The position numbers and the translations under genes are program-made. Source: Rodentolepis nana (Eukaryota; Platyhelminthes; Cestoda; Cyclophyllidea; Hymenolepididae). From it: DNA of 11,324 bases. The stretch covers positions 1-11,324 of the forward strand of contig UZAE01001839.1 of assembly GCA_900617975.1 (NCBI GenBank), in the 5' to 3' direction. This document shows, one piece after another, positions 1 through 8,474 of this stretch; position 1 is the stretch's first letter, and every line of letters starts with the position of its first letter. Below the pieces are notes generated by a model. The model saw only the letters and a program-made list of their open reading frames with translations, was not told the DNA's origin and did no database searches.

Positions 1-492
1 ACTTGGCTATGTCCGAAACTACAGCCATCCCCAAATTTTAATTGTTACTACTTTTAAAAAATCGAAGAATGTTCCAAAAAGTGATACAAAATGGTTTTTT
101 TCTTTAGACAGTCGCCATTTTGTAAAAAAATATATCTAAACCTTTTCCGTCGTTCTGAACATAGCGGCATTATTGTAGATTGATAACCTTTTTTATTTTT
201 TGATTTCAGATTGCTAGGAGAATTAAAATCGTGGGTATGGTCATGCACCATATTTTTGAGACGCCCCATTCCATCAGCTGATAACTAACGGAATTTTAAT
301 TTTTTTTATTTTTTTGTATGCTTCTAAGGTGAATAAAAAATGTATAAAAAATTGATAGTAAAAATATCGCTTGCTTTTTTAACAACACTTCAAAAATGAC
401 TTAAAATTCATGTCTCTAGACCAGAATACCCCTTTAAACATTTTCTCTATTCTTGACAATTACGTCTCACTGTACTATCAACTTTCAAGGAC
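1..492. other. AT-rich intergenic DNA, no gene seen
   Basis: I see no supportable gene here. The stretch has many A and T runs, for example around 190-200 and 298-316. A minus-strand open frame (54-269) has the Lys/Asn/Phe-rich composition expected of chance frames in AT-rich DNA, and no convincing splice sites flank it. The region lies beyond the 3' end of the transporter gene. Confidence 0.6.
85..124. repeat. 10-bp perfect inverted repeat
   Basis: TACAAAATGG at 85-94 is matched by its exact reverse complement at 115-124, with a 20-base spacer. It could form a weak hairpin. It is AT-rich and short, so chance is likely. No flanking duplication or terminal structure suggests a mobile element. 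Confidence 0.35.
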
Positions 493-735
493 TCAGAACC
501 TAGTTTTTACTTCACTCCTGCGACCTTGAACAACGCCAAATGGTGGATTTATTGTCGGAGAGATTAAACCACTGTGTGACCCTCGATGGATCTTTGCTAG
601 TACCCAGCCCACACCATCAATGGCGTCATAAAAATCCTTCCCTTTCTGTGAACTGAAGCTTGCATCCCCTTTAGCTAATACTGTATCACCTATCTTCTCA
701 GCCACCGGCACAGACCACTCCAACGAATTTTGTTG
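493..735 (-). other. Unidentified open stretch, possible exon or gene remnant
   Basis: On the minus strand there are 80 sense codons from 735 down to 496, ending at a TGA (495-493). I do not recognise the product. The translation contains WSVPVAEKIGDTVLAKGD and later GKDFYDAIDGVGWVLAKIHR. It is balanced in Val, Ala, Gly, Asp and Lys, unlike the Phe/Leu/Asn-rich chance frames nearby, and the DNA is visibly less AT-rich than its flanks. There is no ATG at the 5' end. The frame opens right after a TAG at 738-736, which also reads as a possible splice acceptor, but the pyrimidine tract before it is poor. A possible in-frame donor (GAA before GTAAAA) lies near the 3' end. It is on the same strand as the transporter, 647 bases past its stop, so it could be an exon of the next gene, a remnant, or chance. 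Confidence 0.25.
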
Positions 736-1382
736 CTAGCAAGCATCCCATTTACATCTAATGGAAATCAGAAGGGTATAGCAAGGGACCAAATCAGGCT
801 ACGGTTAAAACCGTATTAAGCTTCAGACCCTAAGTTAATCCGTGTCGATTATATTAAGTGCTGATTAAATTAGTAAGAAAAGGCTAACTCGAAAGCCCCG
901 ATGTCCCCACCGTGTGACCTTCCCATTCTCGCCTTGTTTATACAATCCGAATCCAAATTCTATTTTCTACAATTCACACTTTCTTGATCTAGATTTCCTA
1001 ATGACTGTTGAAGATATTTAACCGTCCTTCAAATTAGCACATTATTCAGTATTGATGCCACTATTGGCGTACAAGTGTTCACTTTCTACTCCAAATTCTT
1101 TGTTAACAATTGATTTTTCTCTAAAACAAGTATTAAGTGACCTCTTTACGACCCCCAGTGCTATTTGATATTAAAATAATCTGTTAGATCCCGATTATTT
1201 AAATGATAAGATGAAAGAATGTAACAGGCTTATATTATAAATAGTTTGCCTTAAAAAACAAAAAAAATGTTTGTTCAACGATACAGAAATTACATAATAT
1301 CACAAAACCAATCTTCTGCTCCAAAAATTTTCTGAGAAATATATAAGAGAAGGAAGAGAGTAGCCAAATAATAGTCAATAAA
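736..1382 (-). other. 3' flank and probable 3' UTR of the ZIP9 gene
   Basis: This stretch follows the transporter stop codon on the minus strand. It should include the 3' untranslated region, whose end I cannot fix. No AATAAA or ATTAAA occurs on the minus strand in this interval. The nearest canonical AATAAA is at 553-548, about 830 bases past the stop. No other gene is visible here. Confidence 0.45.
1231..1236 (-). terminator. Variant poly(A) signal AATATA (candidate)
   Basis: On the minus strand this reads AATATA, a known weaker variant of the AATAAA polyadenylation hexamer. It lies about 147 bases after the TAG stop of the transporter, a usual 3' UTR length. No canonical hexamer lies closer. 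In AT-rich DNA the motif is common by chance, so this is only the best local candidate. Confidence 0.3.
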
Positions 1383-1634
1383 CTAGTGAGAATGACCAAA
1401 TGAAATGACCACCGGTATAATGGAACCAAGCACAAAGGCGCAAATCTCTTTCGGCTTTAATTTGACTTCGTTGTGATGATGGTATCCGTTACTTGAAGTA
1501 CTAGTGGTAGACGATGAGGAAGCTGAAGGCTTTTCTGCGGTCAAATGAGGCAATATGTGTGCTGTGGCGACATAGAGGAATGTTCCACCTGAAAGCAGGA
1601 GTGCGAACCCCGTATAGGCCATAGATGAGCCGCC
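1383..1634 (-). CDS. SLC39A9: ZIP9 coding exon 6 (residues 325-407 and stop)
   Basis: Begins [20 protein letters not shown] and continues [11 protein letters not shown], which is TM7 and matches human [23 protein letters not shown]. A Ser/Thr-rich low-complexity loop (361-372) and a HHH run (376-378) follow. TM8 ([21 protein letters not shown]) ends the protein at a TAG (1385-1383). The terminal GHSH parallels human GHQH. The loop His cluster is a plausible zinc-binding element, by inference from His-rich ZIP loops. Confidence 0.95.
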   Translation of the reverse strand, partial: [83 protein letters not shown]

Positions 1635-4600
1635 CTAATATAAGAAATGCGAAAAATCGATTTAATGTGTGAGTGAACTAGCCATTTTATTCAAGTGCAT
1701 AGAGGAGGAAAGGAAAAGTTTATCAGGTAGTAACACTATACAGTGTTAAATGTGGACACTGAGGTTTCATTTTAACAATCTCACATGTTGAAATATAAAA
1801 GTACACTTTTCAAATATACACTTTTTTCAATTCAGCAGTATATGAAGTACTTTTCTACAAAAGTAATATGTGCTAGAAGGAGCTATTGTATGGGCGCAAT
1901 AATCTAAAAGCCAAATGGTCAATCGATTGATTAGTAATTGCAATTTGTGTTACTAATCGAGTTATAAAGTACAGCTATAAGGGCACGAAATAGCACACAG
2001 TACGCGTCAAGTATTTCCGTGATATAAATTGTTTTGTTTTTTATGCAATTATAGAATAAGTAAGTGAATAAATTATTGTCAAAAAAAACACTTACTTGTT
2101 GAGAGGAGAGGTAAGAAATTGCGGTGACAAAGAAGTAAGTGAGAAGAGCACCTACAGGGGTGGCAAGGGAGAATACAAAGAGGTATTTTTTGACAGCATA
2201 TCGAGGTAGGCCTGAATGTACTAAGAAAGACACAAAGCCGAAAGCTGCCGGAGCCTAAAATAGAAAAATAAAGCAATCAACAAAGACAGGCTTCGAAGTA
2301 GAATTTTGGAGGAAACAATGATTAAAGAGGAAAGCGCCCTGCAAGTGAATTAAAAAAATGTTAACCACACCGATTTTAGAGCCCGTTAAGCAAATACGCC
2401 CTGTCTTCATAGAATGGGAAGTAAATAGCGTCAGATCGGAGACATAACACAAACACAAAATGAATTGAGCTTTCTGAGGAGGAACACGAGGAAAGACTAA
2501 AAATGGCTTACCAGCGCAAGTAAATAAGTTAATATGATTAATGAAAGGTTTTGAATAGAGATGTTTCAATGTTTTATCTATGGCCCCTCATCTGAACAGC
2601 GGAATGAATTAAAATGACAATAGAATAATCATAATAACATCACTTTTCCATTAAAATACACGACGCATTAAAACGAGTGCATTATTGAGATGCATTTAAA
2701 TCCAATCGAAATAACCCAAGTGTAGTAAATGAGAGCATGGAATTTATTCAATCAATATCTTTTAAGACAACTATACTATTAAGATCAAAAGAAAAGTGTA
2801 AAAAGCAAAGAGGTTCGATTAAATTATGATAAATAATACTGAAAGGTTCATAGTTCTGAAACTACTTTAACGACAAGGGATAAGTTACATAGAGTGGAAA
2901 AGTATTTAGTTGATAATCGGATTTTGGGAACAATCTAGTATAAATGGCATTCAATTTTTAGATTCACATAAAGCAATTTAAAGTAAAATAAGCACGTAAA
3001 TGGAAATCAAAACTCGATCGATGGAACTAGTGCAGCTGGCAGTGTAGTCAATATTCCATAAACAAGCTCGTTTGTAGAACATAAGTTTACGAGAATACAT
3101 ATAATGCAAGGCGAAAAGTGTAAAGATAAAGTTCAATTACGGCTGGAAAATAATTAGGCCAGCTTCAAATATCTCAAAATCAGGCTTTCAGCGCCCATTT
3201 CGCAAAACAAAATCTTCGAACAACCGTGTCCCTTTCCTCCGAAAAATATAGATTTGAGGTTAACTAGGTAAGTTCCGCATAACCAGTTCATCAGGCTTAA
3301 AAGGATTGAAGTTTCCGAAAACGGAGAGGTTGAGTTATTCAGATACAAAATCGAAATCATATACTCACAATTTTTTCAGTAGCACATATTGACGATTTTT
3401 GTGCCATACCTATTTCAATATCAACTTCAAATACGATTTGAATTCAATTCCTTCCATCAATTTAATAAATAATATCAGTATTAAGAAACATTTGTGAATA
3501 CTTTGCACTGTGAATAAGCCTGACTTTAATCTCTTATTTCGATTATAACGATGCCACGGTAGCCTGATCAACGTTGTCCAGGAAAGTCAACAGTCGGTCG
3601 ATCTAACTGGCTGAGCCAATCTTAATTATATTCTTCATTAATTGCAACATATCTAACCTCCTAACTGCTCGACGCTGATACTATCAGTTATCACTGATTG
3701 GCTAGCGTACTCAACGTCTCGTTCCTGATTGATCTAAATATGATTGGTTGGTGAGTAACTTCTTGAAGAATACGAACAGTAGAGCTCCGATCAATCAACA
3801 CATACTAATATAACAGCTAAAAAAGCGAGTATCTATACCTCAGCTCTCCAACAGACATTGATGCGCCACTGCCTGCATGTATGGTAGAACTTTATCGCAC
3901 ACCACAGCAGCTTTGGTCACAATTGTATCAATCTTGCTTGTTAAAACTCCCACAGTCAATCACACATAGTCCACAACAGTTTGTTGACGATTTTATGCCT
4001 TTCAAATACACCAATTCCTATTTACCCAAGACCAAAGAAGATTAATGGGTATGCTAATGGATATGATTATTCATCAAGACATCTTGAATTATGGGATATA
4101 GCCAAGATTAAAACCAATATGACAAGGAATATCATGTCAGAACAGGACATTGTGGCTTAAATACAATCAATTGTCTGTATGAGACAAAACATTTAAGAAT
4201 GAATGAAAAGAAATTTCGGAGCCCCATGTTACATATGAAGCTGTAGATAGCATAAATAGAACATTCCAGTCAATACAATTTGGTGAAGTCCTCTCCGCTT
4301 CCAAACTATAATATCTAGGAAATTCCATTCAATTCAACTGAGACAGATTTGAAGCCGATTTATTTTGCCTTACCAGTGATACTTCATATATGATATCACG
4401 AAAAGTTAAAAGTCACACAAGGCAATCCAGCACCAGCAAACCATTAACTAACTTGCACACATAGTAGCAGATTGAAAGAACACGACATACCTTGTGAAGC
4501 ATTATAGCTATAAAAAGGATGAGGGTGAGATCGATGGTGAGACTAAAAGCGGCGCCAATTGCAAGTCCATCTGCAAGGGAGTGTACAACCAGCCCCACTG

Positions 4601-7600
4601 TAGTTGTCAGGGCACTATGCTCTGCTTCTGCCAAGGCCACTGCCGCATTGGCTCCCCCAGCCCCGGACGTAGCTTCATCTATCGTTGTGGCTATAATGCA
4701 GAAAGCGAATAAGAAGAAGCATTAGCGCATTTCAAATGAAATAAATACATTTCATATAAGCAGTCTAGCTATAGAAGCGCCCAGTTATTCTATGAACCGT
4801 CTTCAGATTACAATAACCGTCAACAGTGGTAACATTGAGATCGAACCAATCATAATGCCAATTGTGATGTTATGATTAATCCTGCCCATAACCACACCAG
4901 TAGAAATATTGAAACTGAACGGTACAAAGAATAGGAACGGACGAAACAACTTTTTTATGGCAATGGGAATGAATTGGGGATTGAAATCGCACACAGCAAT
5001 GGTACTGTCAGGGTAAATGAACGTGGGTGTATCACCCTCAGATATGTACTGATGGTACGTCAGATATGGGTAAGCATTCATGTACGCGATAGAATTCATT
5101 AAATAGGAGATGAAATAGGTACAGCATTCAAGGAGGTAAATATGTCCTCACCAAGGCAATTACACACAAGCAAACAGACAGCATGAGGTAATTGTAAGGT
5201 AAAATTTCGTGCGTTGAAATGCGCCCGCATATGCAACAATAAAGTTAATGGCTGACCTTCTTGACCTAATGAGGTTCTAGTTTAGAACAGAGCCTTAATA
5301 GCAGCATCAAACTCATCCCCCACTGGGATATAGTTGGCTATCTTAGATCACTTCATGGAGCTCTGATTCACACTGAGCCTTATTTCTAGATCTCCCAAAA
5401 AGTTAGTTTATCTTTATTTCATACAGTCGCCTTAGTTCTAGCTCGTCTATTTAAATAGTTACAGTGAACACGTAAAAGATGTGATATGGAAAAGACGTGT
5501 TAGCCCTAGGCCTTCTGGATTTCCATGTAGTTCCAAATACTATGCAAAGTGGATACTATGATGAAAATGGAAACCAGTCCATCTTCACTTCTACATTCAC
5601 ATTAGTTAGCCATTAGTAAGATGCACCTGTTCTTCTTGTGCAGCAAGGATGAGATAGCTCTCGATGAGACAATTGGCCAAATTGCGATACACCGTTAGTA
5701 GCTAACATGTAAATGCCCATTATGATGACAATATCATCAACTGATATTAACACTCTCTTACTTATACATTATTCATGCAGACATAATGCAAGATGTCCAA
5801 TTAGAGTCGAGGTAACATTTGCATACGCATAGCCAACTTCGCATCCATTAAATACGTGCCTTCTTGTTGAAACGGTTGGAATTCGTAGTTAAGCCAAGAC
5901 AGGTGGACCTTAAGTTACTAATTCCCTATTTGAAGGTTGTAAGCAAACAAAACTGACTATTTTATAAGAGAGGTGAAATGTTATGTAATACTAAGTGCGC
6001 AAGGAAAGTCGAAATTCAGCATTGAATTGACTTATGTTTAAATGCGCACTTTTATATGCAGATACGGTAACAACTTCTTCGTTACATAACTCCATTTACT
6101 TTTGCTCCAATTGTATATTGGGGATGATAGCTCTTAGATCGTGAAAAAAGGGACAAATCTAATTTATTTGGAATGCAAGAAGTAAACACACATTTTAGGT
6201 TAATTTAAATTTGAATCACCTGAATGAGTACTTATACCGAAATATTTCGAAATAATTAACAAGGAAAGGCAAGAACCTTACGCAGTAGCATATCCCCAGA
6301 TTGTTTTCGACAGCACATACACTGGAAGAGGGGAAACAGGGGTCTAACACAGGTTTGACATCTTGCTTCGGTGCCCAGATGATCAATAAGGAACATGAGG
6401 ACGAAACCCATTGTTAGAGACAGGCCAATCATGCCGTGATTCGTCAAACTGGAAGCTGATTTCCCATGATCGTGGTCGTCGGAAGAATGTATCGCTTTTG
6501 GTGCACCAGCCGGAGGGAGTGGTTGGGGCTGATTAGCTGCGGGTAGAGGTTGTATTGCAGCAGGCTGAGCAAAGCCGCCAACAACTTGAAAGGGATGAGC
6601 GACTGGATCATCCAGTTGATTCAAATGGCGGGTATCGGAAATACTGTTTTCTATGTTTTGGTGACTGCCGGTGTGCTTTGTGTGAGCGCTACCGCCCTAA
6701 TGGGGAATAAAATTTTCATCCGTAGTAAATCGGAATGCCTTAGTTATTTATCCCACGGTCAACTGAAAAGGCCTACGCATTGAGATGGAACTTATGGTAA
6801 CATAAAAGCATATTGATTCAAGCATTTTCTGGATCATTTTTGCTCATCGGGTCAATAGAGTATGGTAGACAGTCGACGGCTTCTATCATAAATCCGATTA
6901 TGGAATTTAGACACCGAGACGACTTCTTTTCCCTGGTCACTCAAGCGCACTCTAATTTCTGTAATTTTTTCGATATCATTCATTTCATTTGTTACTTTCT
7001 GGTAAATATTTCTAAATTTTCGATGGTTATTGACATAGCGACTACGGCTTAAGAAAACACTAACGGAGAATAGAGACAACATCCTTACCTTTTACTACTC
7101 AGAGTTTAAAAAACATTTTTAGGATAAGAGGAATGCTTGCACTAGGAGAAGACAAGGCATGAACGTGATCAGAGAAAAAAAAAGTTGAAGAGGATTGAAC
7201 TTATAAAGATAAAATGACAAATCCGGTAGACAGCTCATTGGTTAAGGGATGAGTTCACGATTCATTTCTGGGATTGCAATTTCACCACTAATGCAATAAC
7301 TGGCTAACCATAGAACCAGTTGAAATGTTCATATAGTTTAAATTCCTCAATAAGAGACAAGATGACCATTAAATTACAGGTAGTCTATTTTCATGAATAT
7401 TTTGAAGAATCATTAGAACCAAGGTGGTAATTGGAATGGTTAATAGGAACCAGTTCCCCCAAAGCCTATAGACTTTGAAATTATCATTTCAATAAAGGAA
7501 AGTACTACTCTCTCCCTCCCACCATATCACTTCAATGTAGGAATTAAAGAAGAAATAATCTATTTATTATAACGGCAGTCTTATTTGTAGCAAGCAGGTT

Positions 7601-8474
7601 ATTTCAATAAAGAAAGACTGAGTTATGACCCATTTATGTATAAATCATCACGCACGAAATGGAAGTAAATCGAAGAATTCTTAACACAATTGCAGAAGAT
7701 AACAATTAACCCATTTTTAATCCATTTCCCAACAATCGTCTTTATAAATCTAGCCATTTCTTTTCCAGGGGGCATAGCAATTGATTTCGAACCCAAGACT
7801 GTTGACTTAGCAGAAAGACTAGTTGATGGACCCTAATTGCAAATCTAAGTTAATTAATCGAAGAATCGAAATTTGAATCGTTGAAAGCTCTCTCGGTAAT
7901 ACTGCAAAGAATTTCTCAGTCACCTATCTCTCTTGTTGGCCAGTATAGAAGGGTGCGGCTAACCATTTATATCCCAGCAACCAACTTAGGGACCCGATTA
8001 TTACAAAGACTTAACAAAATCTAGTTTTACAGGTGGCGATGAGAGAGACCAATAATAACCAATAAGGTAGCAAATGGGCTTAAAGTTTAGCATTATTAAT
8101 TTTTATATAAAATAAAAAACATAGAACTTACATGACTATGCTGATCGTCATATATGGTAGCAACACCCTCGGGAATAACAATAGCCAAAGCGGCGCCAAC
8201 TAAAAGTCCAGCTCCCACTAATGTAACCAGACGCAAATGACGCTGGATAGAGATTAAAATAGAATTAGTCAAAATATTAAAGGAAAGTAATGCAAGTATC
8301 CTGGCAGATCATAAAAATATAGCAGCATACATGAGACAAATATACCATGCATGGTGAGAAAGCGTATAAAAAACAGATGAAGCCTACCGGAGAATAATTG
8401 CACGCTACAGGAATATACCCAGCTCCATAACAGCCGAGAAACATAAAAATACAGAGGAGCACCAGAGCCAACAT
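1383..8474 (-). CDS. SLC39A9: Zinc transporter ZIP9 (SLC39 family), six coding exons
   Basis: The coding exons join as complement(8388..8474, 8132..8242, 6282..6696, 4491..4690, 2096..2254, 1383..1634), read from high to low coordinates. They give 407 residues plus a TAG stop, with phases 0, 0, 1, 0 and 0 at the five introns, all GT-AG. Family knowledge: ZIP9 moves zinc into the cytosol across Golgi and plasma membranes, and in vertebrates it has also been described as a membrane androgen receptor. Seen in the sequence: TM1 about 2-24, TM2 34-55 ending in PEG, TM3 152-173, TM4 232-253 with GLVVHSLADG (His241, Asp245), TM5 259-283 with MLHKAPAAFGFVSFL, TM6 295-318, TM7 329-350 with [15 protein letters not shown], TM8 386-403, and a terminal GHSH. 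The His-Lys pair in TM5 is typical of ZIP9 in place of the His-Glu of most ZIPs. It is about 100 residues longer than human ZIP9 (307), mainly in the TM2-TM3 and TM3-TM4 loops. The start is the first in-frame ATG after an in-frame TGA. Confidence 0.95.
1635..2095 (-). other. ZIP9 intron 5 (461 bases)
   Basis: Donor GTAAGT, acceptor TTTCTTATATTAG, phase 0. It contains an 18-base near-palindrome at 1731-1748 (TAACACT and AGTGTTA around four bases). No other structure is visible. Confidence 0.87.
2096..2254 (-). CDS. SLC39A9: ZIP9 coding exon 5 (residues 272-324)
   Basis: Begins APAAFGFVSFLVHSGL, which completes TM5 and is nearly identical to human APAAFGLVSFLMHAGL. PRYAVKKYLFVFSLATPVGA and LLTYFFVTAIS then form the TM5-TM6 loop and TM6, and the exon ends YLSSQQ. 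The acceptor is TTTTAG and the donor the consensus GTAAGT, phase 0 on both sides. Confidence 0.95.
2255..4490 (-). other. ZIP9 intron 4 (2236 bases)
   Basis: Donor GTATGT, acceptor TTTTCTATTTTAG, phase 0. It is the longest intron and splits TM5 between the His-Lys pair (HK) and the following APAAFG. Minus-strand open frames at 2569-2255 and 3360-3154 are Phe/Leu-rich and are taken as chance. The first merely ends on the TAG of the acceptor. A plus-strand protein-like open stretch (3821-4045) is listed separately. Confidence 0.87.
3821..4045 (+). other. Unidentified plus-strand open stretch inside intron 4
   Basis: There are 74 sense codons between the TAA at 3818 and the TAA at 4043, with an ATG at 3881. 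The part from the ATG reads MVELYRTPQQLWSQLYQS and later SPQQFVDDFMPFKYTNSYLP. It has few Asn/Ile/Lys-run features of AT-rich chance frames and is Gln/Pro-rich. An acceptor-like ATCTATACCTCAG ends at 3843. I do not recognise the product. It is antisense to the transporter, so if real it would be an exon of a nested gene or a remnant of an insertion. Chance is still the likelier reading. Confidence 0.18.
4491..4690 (-). CDS. SLC39A9: ZIP9 coding exon 4 (rest of codon 205 to residue 271)
   Basis: The first two bases (CC) complete a codon begun in exon 3. It then encodes an Ala/Gly/Glu-rich linker (TTIDEATSGAGGANAAV, then ALAEAEHSA) and TM4 with TTTVGLVVHSLADGLAIGAA. His241 and Asp245 are the TM4 metal-site positions of the ZIP family. 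It ends in TM5 at FIAIMLHK before the donor GTATGT, phase 0. Human ZIP9 has the nearly identical [20 protein letters not shown]. Confidence 0.95.
4691..6281 (-). other. ZIP9 intron 3 (1591 bases)
   Basis: Donor GTAAGG, acceptor TTTCTGCATTATAG after a strong pyrimidine tract, phase 1. I see nothing nameable inside. A 98-codon minus-strand open frame (5099-4803) is rich in Ile, Phe and Pro and has no fitting splice sites or recognisable motif, so I treat it as chance. Confidence 0.85.
6282..6696 (-). CDS. SLC39A9: ZIP9 coding exon 3 (residues 67-204 plus one base)
   Basis: Begins GGSAHTKHTGSHQN after the acceptor CCCCATTAG. It encodes a long loop with scattered His (71, 74, 78, 90, 100), a Pro/Gln/Ala-rich run (110-132) and HSSDDHDHG (136-144), then TM3 (NHGMIGLSLTMGFVLMFLID, 152-171). 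TM3 aligns with human HAYIGVSLVLGFVFMLLVD. After DHLGTEAR comes CQTCVRPLFPLFQCMCC, which human ZIP9 lacks. The exon ends one base into a codon before the donor GTAAGG, and with exon 4 this base completes Pro205. A second phase-1 donor, GTATGT at 6320, would remove 13 residues including CMCC. Confidence 0.85.
6697..8131 (-). other. ZIP9 intron 2 (1435 bases)
   Basis: Donor GTAAGT, acceptor ATTCCCCATTAG, phase 0. The interior is AT-rich, with no element I can name. It contains a 76-codon minus-strand open stretch (7082-6852), listed separately, and a near-match pair around the words ATTTCAATAAAG near 7486 and 7601. No coding exon can be joined in frame to exon 2 or exon 3 from what I can see. 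Confidence 0.85.
6852..7082 (-). other. Unidentified 76-codon open stretch inside intron 2
   Basis: Opens with ATG at 7082 and closes with TGA at 6854-6852. The middle (NIYQKVTNEMNDIEKITEIR and then VRLSDQGKEVVSVSK) is rich in charged residues and looks more protein-like than chance frames nearby. A good acceptor (T-rich run ending TTAAG, just upstream of CCGTAGTCGC) is not in a phase that continues exon 2, because phase 0 gives an immediate TAG. I do not recognise it. It may be a decayed insertion, an exon of a nested transcript, or chance. Confidence 0.18.
8132..8242 (-). CDS. SLC39A9: ZIP9 coding exon 2 (residues 30-66)
   Basis: Begins RHLRLVTLVGAGLLVG, covers TM2, and continues AALAIVIPEGVATIYDDQHSH. 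This aligns residue for residue with the human ZIP9 segment that runs from the first loop through TM2 to IVPEGVHALYED. The acceptor is CCAG and the donor is the consensus GTAAGT, both in phase 0. It ends in a HxH pair that starts the His-containing loop. Confidence 0.93.
8243..8387 (-). other. ZIP9 intron 1 (145 bases)
   Basis: Donor GTAGGC and acceptor ending CCAG, phase 0. It is the shortest intron in the gene. The frame of exon 1 runs on into the intron for 36 codons before a stop, so retaining this intron would give a short truncated product. Confidence 0.88.

Noticed and set aside
54..269. 71-codon minus-strand frame at the window start
   Set aside because: Lys/Asn/Phe-rich, with no splice context or motif. 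An AT-rich chance frame is sufficient explanation.
1731..1748. 18-base near-palindrome in intron 5
   Set aside because: Seven-base arms in AT-rich intron sequence are expected by chance and have no supporting context.
2255..2569. 104-codon minus-strand frame abutting exon 5
   Set aside because: It ends on the TAG of the intron 4 acceptor and is simply intron read in one frame. It is not homologous to ZIP9, and the exon boundary matches the human alignment.
3154..3360. 68-codon minus-strand frame in intron 4
   Set aside because: Ser/Leu/Ile-rich with no family resemblance, and no convincing acceptor or donor.
4494..4725. Two plus-strand frames over exon 4
   Set aside because: Exact antisense of the TM4/TM5 coding exon, whose minus-strand translation matches ZIP9 throughout.
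4803..5099. 98-codon minus-strand frame in intron 3 with hydrophobic runs
   Set aside because: Composition is Ile/Phe/Pro-rich as in chance AT-rich frames, no recognisable motif, and no splice sites that would join it in phase to exons 3 or 4.
6550..7052. Plus-strand frames opposite exon 3 and intron 2
   Set aside because: They are antisense shadows of the real exon and of the charged minus-strand frame. Composition is hydrophobic and unremarkable.
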